Assembly (NCBI GenBank): GCA_015488775.1
Contig: WFNF01000107.1
Location: 1-37,427 of the forward strand
DNA from: Helicobacteraceae bacterium
GTDB lineage: Bacteria; Campylobacterota; Campylobacteria; Campylobacterales; Sulfurimonadaceae
Reading direction: 5' to 3'
DNA length: 37,427 nucleotides
The notes below the pieces were generated by a model that was given only the letters and a program-made list of their open reading frames with translations, was not told where the DNA came from and made no database searches. This document shows, piece after piece, positions 33,407 through 37,427 of this stretch. How positions within the stretch are numbered: the first letter of the stretch is position 1; each line of letters opens with the position of its first letter. A program made the position numbers and the translations under genes.

Positions 33407-34648
33407 ATGGCATCACAATTTTTTCTTGGAAGACAACCAATAGTTGATATAGACGGAAAGATATTTGCTTACGAACTTTTATTTCATAATGAAAAGTCAA
33501 AAGTTGATAACAATAGACAAGCTACATCAACAGTAGTATCAAATGTTTTAAATAAGTTTGGTACATCACAAGTTTTAGGACTACATAAAGCTTTTGTAAA
33601 AGTAGATTATGATTTTATACTTCACGATTTAGTTTATAACCTACCAAAAGATAAGTTTATTTTATCTCTATTGGATTTAGAGAGTATAGATGAGAAACTT
33701 GAAGAGCGTATCTTAAAACTTTATCATGATGGCTATACATTAGCAATAAATGATATAAATTTTAATATAGAAAATATGAAAAAATATTCAAGAGTTCTTA
33801 GATACTTTGAATACATTAAGATAGACACGACAACAACCGAATTACATAGTGTTACAGATGTTTTAAGAGCATTCAATATAAAAACTTCAAAAATCATAAC
33901 AACAAAAATAGAGCATGAAGCTACAAAAAATAGTTGTGAAGAGCTTGGATTTGGTCTATTTCAAGGTTTTTATTTTGCAAAGCCAAATATACTAAAAAAC
34001 AGTTTTGTTGATTCTGAAAAATTAGCAGTTTTAAAAATAGTAAATATGTTAGTAAGTGAAGCTAGTTTAGATGATATAACAGCAACTTTTGAAACAAACC
34101 ACACTTTATCTATACAACTTCTTAAGTTTATAAACTCAGGTGCTTTCTCTTTTAGAAACAAAATATCTTCTATAAATCATGTTCTAACACTAGTTGGGCG
34201 TTTTCCACTTGCACAGTGGCTTATGTTGCTTATATATTCAAAATCTGTTAACAACTCTACAGAAGCATCACCTCTACTACTTTTGGTAAAATCACGCACC
34301 GTGCTAATGCAAGAAACACTAAAACTTATAAAACCAAATGTTAGTAAAACTGAACTAAGTGAAGCTTACTTTATTGGAGTTTTTTCTTTGATAGATGCTT
34401 TATTAGGTGGAGTAATAGAAGATATTTTAGATGATATGAATATATCAGACAATATAAAAGGTGCTATAGTAGGAAAAAATTCAACATACGCAGATATTTT
34501 AACTTTTATAATTGCAAATGAAGAGAGAGATGATAATTATATAAAGTATTTTATAGAAAAGTATGAACTAAACCCTAATGAGATAGAGCATGTACTTTTA
34601 GAATCCATAAAAGATATAAACACTTTTGAAGAAGCTTTAAATATGTAG
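33407..34648 (+). CDS. EAL-HDOD (YuxH-type) signalling protein
   Basis: A 413-aa cytoplasmic protein. The N-terminal part is an EAL-like domain: FFLGRQPIVDIDGKIFAYELLFHNE, where the catalytic EAL is altered to ELLF, with QGFYFAKPN near residue 190. It probably lacks phosphodiesterase activity. The second part is an HDOD domain (LKFINSGAFSFRNKISSINHVLTLVGRFPLAQWLML). Proteins of this kind act in c-di-GMP-related regulation. The start is ATG 33407, with GGA 7 nt upstream; an ATG at 33395 is the alternative. Confidence 0.85.
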   Translation: MASQFFLGRQPIVDIDGKIFAYELLFHNEKSKVDNNRQATSTVVSNVLNKFGTSQVLGLHKAFVKVDYDFILHDLVYNLPKDKFILSLLDLESIDEKLEERILKLYHDGYTLAINDINFNIENMKKYSRVLRYFEYIKIDTTTTELHSVTDVLRAFNIKTSKIITTKIEHEATKNSCEELGFGLFQGFYFAKPNILKNSFVDSEKLAVLKIVNMLVSEASLDDITATFETNHTLSIQLLKFINSGAFSFRNKISSINHVLTLVGRFPLAQWLMLLIYSKSVNNSTEASPLLLLVKSRTVLMQETLKLIKPNVSKTELSEAYFIGVFSLIDALLGGVIEDILDDMNISDNIKGAIVGKNSTYADILTFIIANEERDDNYIKYFIEKYELNPNEIEHVLLESIKDINTFEEALNM

Positions 34649-34672
34649 AGCAACTCTAAAGAGTTTAGCTCT
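34647..34672. terminator. Bidirectional hairpin between the EAL-HDOD gene and the 33-aa gene
   Basis: AGAGC-AACTC / GAGTT-TA-GCTCT: two stacked 5-bp stems with a 4-nt loop and a 2-nt bulge, at the ends of two converging genes. CTTTATC follows on the plus strand. Confidence 0.55.
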
Positions 34673-34766
34673 CTTTATCACTTAAAATGGCTTTTATTAT
34701 TCCATACATGCCTACACTTACTACCAGAATTAAAAAAACAACTTGAAACCACTCTAAAATACTCAT
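34665..34766 (-). CDS. 33-aa single-pass small membrane protein
   Basis: ATG at 34766-34764 to TAA at 34667-34665. It begins MSILEWFQVVFLILVVSVGM and ends YGIIKAILSDKES: one hydrophobic helix and a charged C-terminal tail. AAGGTAG lies a few nt upstream, within the last bases of pcm, and the gene starts 5 nt after the pcm stop. It resembles the 29-aa protein at 24006 in size, MSI start and layout, though not in sequence. Confidence 0.62.
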   Translation of the reverse strand: MSILEWFQVVFLILVVSVGMYGIIKAILSDKES

Positions 34767-34770
34767 AAAA

Positions 34771-35415
34771 CTACCTTTTTATACCGTTTAGCACAGGAAC
34801 AAAGATACATGATTCTAGTTCCATAGAAACAACCTTTGACTTATACTTTGTAAATTTTGTTATAACTTGATTTGATCCTTTTTCTATCGGTGCTATTAAT
34901 ATGCCACCATCACTTAGCTGAGAGAATAAAGCTTTTGGTATCTCTTTTATAGAAGCAGAAAAAAGTATCCTATCAAATGGAGCAAATTGTTTCCATCCAC
35001 TTTGACCATCATCAAGTTTTGTATGTACGTTCATAGTCCCAGAAGCGCGAAACCTCTTTTGAGCTTCAAGAAGCAGAGGTTCAATTCTCTCTATAGTAAA
35101 AACACGTCTAAATAGATGAGATAAAACTGCTGCTTGGTAACCACTACCACAACCAATTTCTAAAACACTATCAGCGTCTTTATGATCAAGGTACATACTC
35201 ATTTTTGCAACTGTAAGTGGTGAACTTATCCATTGCGACTCTCCCATAGGTAAGGCATCTAGTTTATAAGCATTATGTTTAAAGCCTCTTGGAACAAAAT
35301 CTTCACGATTAGTTCCAATTATCGCTTTTTTAATACTCTCATTTATACTAAAAACCTTATCTATCTCATTTGCAAGTCTAGTTGTTTTGATTTTGGTTAT
35401 GTTATCTAGTGCCAA
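34771..35415 (-). CDS. pcm: Protein-L-isoaspartate O-methyltransferase
   Basis: A 214-aa SAM-dependent repair methyltransferase. Motif I VLEIGCGSGYQAAVLSHL lies at about residues 79-96; the region REDFVPRGFKHNAYKLDALPMGESQWISSPL before it is the substrate-loop signature of PCMT. It repairs isoaspartyl residues in damaged proteins. The start codon is TTG, 2 nt after the nitrilase-family stop, with GGGATA upstream, so it lies in the nrdB-nitrilase-pcm direction of transcription. Confidence 0.93.
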   Translation of the reverse strand: MALDNITKIKTTRLANEIDKVFSINESIKKAIIGTNREDFVPRGFKHNAYKLDALPMGESQWISSPLTVAKMSMYLDHKDADSVLEIGCGSGYQAAVLSHLFRRVFTIERIEPLLLEAQKRFRASGTMNVHTKLDDGQSGWKQFAPFDRILFSASIKEIPKALFSQLSDGGILIAPIEKGSNQVITKFTKYKSKVVSMELESCIFVPVLNGIKR

Positions 35416-35416
35416 G

Positions 35417-36133
35417 CTATTTTATCCCTATATTTAGATATCTACGCATCTTATTTATCAATTTTTTATTATACTCTATTTTTAAGCAAAGTTTGTTCCT
35501 ATTGAATGATTGTTCACCAAAAGGTGTAGTAATATTGGAGCGACCACTACAATCTGCATTAGAACTATCACTAGCGACCACATAACATTGGTTTAAAACA
35601 GCTAGCGACCTTGTTAGAGTCTCAAAGTTAGCTGAACGAATTTTACCCCACATTGCAGGTACAAAGATGATGTCACACCCCTCTAAAAGATTATAATACT
35701 CTTTAAAGCGTAACTCAAAACATATCAATATACCAAACTTTACTCCATTAAGCTCAAAAATTAATGGTTTATTTGGATGAGAGGTAAAAAACTTTGTTTC
35801 ATCACCTATGGTAAAAAGTTTATTTTTAGATTGAGTGTAAACAATCTTATTGTCATACAAAACTCTTGCCTCATTATAAAAAGCATTACTCTTTTTTACA
35901 ATCATAGTTATAATCAGAACCCTACCATCTAAAACATCTAAAAGCTTTTGTGTTGCTTCTTTTGAAAAAGATGCAGCACTCTCAAAATTTTCATAATCAA
36001 AACCAGTTAAAAAAACCTCAGATGCTAAAATAATAGAGTCATTTTTATTTTTTTTAATTTGCTTAGTAAGATTTGATAAATTTTTTTGATAATTTTGAGT
36101 TGTTTTTATTCTTAGTGAGACTAGCGTATTCAT
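35417..36133 (-). CDS. Carbon-nitrogen hydrolase (nitrilase superfamily)
   Basis: A 238-aa hydrolase with the family's Glu-Lys-Cys triad: Glu in ILASEVFLTGF (about residue 39), Lys in QSKNKLFTIGDE and Cys in GILICFELRF. It hydrolyses a C-N bond (amide or nitrile); the substrate is unknown. It begins MNTLVSLRIKTTQ; no good ribosome site precedes the ATG. It lies between nrdB and pcm. Confidence 0.84.
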   Translation of the reverse strand: MNTLVSLRIKTTQNYQKNLSNLTKQIKKNKNDSIILASEVFLTGFDYENFESAASFSKEATQKLLDVLDGRVLIITMIVKKSNAFYNEARVLYDNKIVYTQSKNKLFTIGDETKFFTSHPNKPLIFELNGVKFGILICFELRFKEYYNLLEGCDIIFVPAMWGKIRSANFETLTRSLAVLNQCYVVASDSSNADCSGRSNITTPFGEQSFNRNKLCLKIEYNKKLINKMRRYLNIGIK

Positions 36134-36142
36134 ATGTTTTTA

Positions 36143-36171
36143 TATAATGATGGCTTTACTCCATCATTATA
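36143..36171 (-). terminator. Hairpin between nrdB and the nitrilase-family gene
   Basis: TATAATGATGG (36143-36153) pairs with CCATCATTATA (36161-36171), an 11-bp perfect stem with a 7-nt loop, between the nrdB stop (36179) and the nitrilase start (36133). No T-run follows. It could attenuate or process the message rather than end it. Confidence 0.5.
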
Positions 36172-36178
36172 ACTTACT

Positions 36179-37198
36179 TTAAAAATCATCAAAATTTAAA
36201 CTACCTTTAGAGTAATTTGCAACAGTACCCTCAAAAAAGTTTGTTTTTTGATCATTAAAATTTGAAAAGTCATCTACCCATTTAATAGGGTTAGTTACAT
36301 TATATATGCGATCCATGCCAACAGCGTGAAGCCTCTCATCAGCTAAAAATTGTATATATTGTTCTACTATATCATCTGTAAGTCCTAAAATCTGTCCTTG
36401 AGTAATATATTTTCCCCATTGAGATTCAAGTTGCACAGCCTCTTTAAACATCTCTATAACCTCTAACTCTAATTCTTTAGTAAAAAGGTCAGGTCTTTCA
36501 CGCTTAAGTGTTCTAATAATATTTTGAAATAAAACAAGGTGAGTAACTTCATCTCTTTGTATAAATCTAATCATTTGAGCAGAACCCAACATTTTACCAG
36601 ATCTTGCAAGTGTATAGATATAAGCAAAACCACTATAAAAGTAGATACCCTCTAAAATTTGATTTGCAAAACAAGCTTTTACAAAATTTATTTCACTTGG
36701 TTCCTCGGCTAATTTAATAAAAATTTTAGCAATATTATCATTTTTAGATTTTAACATCATATCTTTACGCCATAAATCATAAATCTCTTCACTATTTTGA
36801 GAGATAGAGTCAACCATAACTGCGTATGATTGTGAGTGTAAAGCCTCTTCAAAAGATTGTCTTACTAAAATCAAGTTTATCTCAGGTGATGTAACATAAG
36901 GATTTACATTATCAATCAAATTATTTGTTTGAAGTGAATCCATAAATATTAGTTGAGATAGAGCCTTATCGTAAGCAGCTTTTTCAGTTTCTGTAAGTTT
37001 TTTATAATCATTAGCATCTCTAGTCATATCAACTTCTTTTGGAAACCATGTGTTGTTTAACATAACTTCCCAAAGATTATATGCCCATTGGTACTTAATA
37101 TTATTTAACTCAAAAAGACCAGTGGGGTTTCCACCAAAAATTTTTCTATCATTAACGTGTTCATTTGATTCTGGATTATATATCTTTTTTCTATTCAT
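36179..37198 (-). CDS. nrdB: Class I ribonucleotide reductase beta subunit
   Basis: A 339-aa diiron protein generating the tyrosyl radical for deoxyribonucleotide synthesis. Predicted metal ligands are Asp87 (FMDSLQ), Glu118 and His121 (EEALHSQSY), Glu183 (ILEGIYF), Glu217 and His220 (RDEVTH). The radical Tyr125 is present (E-x-x-H-x-x-x-Y pattern). It has the C-terminal acidic tail NFDDF needed to bind NrdA. nrdA is not in the window. The start is ATG 37198 and the promoter region lies upstream. Confidence 0.95.
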   Translation of the reverse strand: MNRKKIYNPESNEHVNDRKIFGGNPTGLFELNNIKYQWAYNLWEVMLNNTWFPKEVDMTRDANDYKKLTETEKAAYDKALSQLIFMDSLQTNNLIDNVNPYVTSPEINLILVRQSFEEALHSQSYAVMVDSISQNSEEIYDLWRKDMMLKSKNDNIAKIFIKLAEEPSEINFVKACFANQILEGIYFYSGFAYIYTLARSGKMLGSAQMIRFIQRDEVTHLVLFQNIIRTLKRERPDLFTKELELEVIEMFKEAVQLESQWGKYITQGQILGLTDDIVEQYIQFLADERLHAVGMDRIYNVTNPIKWVDDFSNFNDQKTNFFEGTVANYSKGSLNFDDF

Positions 37199-37427
37199 TT
37201 GTAGCCTATATATAAGTAATATTTTTTACTTTTTTATTTTTAATATCTAAATTATAGTTGATTTTTTCTTAAACTATAGTTTTTTCACATAATACTTTAA
37301 AAAGTGAATAACTTTTATAAATTTCAGAATTTTTTCTATTTTTCAGAATTTTTTCAGAATTAAAATCTAAAAAATACTCATTTTTTATATTTCGTTCAAA
37401 GTGCCTATTTTAGGGCTACATTAAGCC
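37199..37427. promoter_or_regulatory. nrdB upstream region
   Basis: No gene is seen. A minus-strand -10 TATAAT lies at 37256-37251, 53 nt before the nrdB ATG, with a poor -35 (CTATAG). Further upstream, three copies of TTCAGAA occur in T-rich surroundings at about 37322-37360. The 16-nt motif shared with the left edge is at 37400-37415. Confidence 0.5.
37400..37415. repeat. 16-nt motif, right copy
   Basis: AGTGCCTATTTTAGGG, differing from 151-166 at one base. It includes the near-dyad CCTA-TTT-TAGG. On the minus strand it points into the nrdB upstream region. The function is unknown. Confidence 0.5.

Noticed and set aside
37300-37320. DnaA-box-like TTATTCAC and AT-rich sequence suggesting an origin
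   Set aside because: Only one weak box, no cluster, no dnaA or other origin genes nearby.
1-37427. tRNA genes or rRNA inside the window
   Set aside because: I saw no tRNA cloverleaf pattern or rRNA sequence in the spacers; only an outward promoter hints at one beyond the left edge.

Overview
The window is AT-rich bacterial DNA with short spacers, overlapping operons and protein families typical of Campylobacterota (Epsilonproteobacteria), probably a free-living sulfur-metabolising lineage such as the Sulfurimonas/Arcobacter-like groups. This rests on protein resemblance: a stand-alone ThiD2-type thiamine protein, a Tat-exported sulfide:quinone-reductase-like flavoprotein, PurT, a class I NrdB and an abundance of signalling proteins. 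The genus cannot be fixed by eye. No rRNA, tRNA, CRISPR array, phage or complete insertion sequence lies inside. A consensus sigma70 promoter at the left edge points out of the window, perhaps toward a stable-RNA operon.

Layout. 1-6.5 kb: a BI-1-type membrane protein and ThiD2 (+); a tightly overlapping znuA-znuC-znuB-bioC operon (-); then secG, frr and pyrE (+). 6.5-13.8 kb: a KefB-type antiporter (-), pyrG-recJ (+), the SQR-like flavoprotein and a degenerate PAS/GGDEF protein. 13.8-14.9 kb: a small accessory island with an unknown protein, an intact MNT nucleotidyltransferase and its HEPN partner broken by an in-frame stop. 14.9-19.2 kb: a D-2-hydroxyacid dehydrogenase and purT, a VF530-type protein, a lipoprotein, and an operon joining an LRR Ser/Thr-kinase-like protein to a YwbE protein. 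19.3-25.7 kb: an MCP chemoreceptor, the transcription accessory protein Tex, two coupled small membrane proteins and two unknown proteins sharing the N-terminus MQVSS. Two copies of a miniature inverted-repeat element sit here, each at the 3' end of a minus-strand gene. 25.7-31 kb: unknown proteins, a topoisomerase-tail-like zinc protein, a TetR regulator followed by its probable operator and a thioredoxin-fold operon, a decayed Calx-beta/OmpA gene, a YwqK/MORN-like protein and a lipoprotein. 31-37.4 kb: a two-component system, an EAL-HDOD protein, a 33-aa membrane protein, pcm, a nitrilase-family hydrolase and nrdB.

Most of the window is ordinary chromosome. The most unusual items are the miniature element family (one copy supplies the last residues and stop codon of Tex), the LRR-kinase/YwbE operon, the half-dead MNT/HEPN module, the unrecorded small membrane proteins, and the MQVSS protein pair. 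I found no clear evidence for a wholly new multi-gene system; the LRR-kinase/YwbE pair and the MQVSS pair are the best candidates for undescribed biology.
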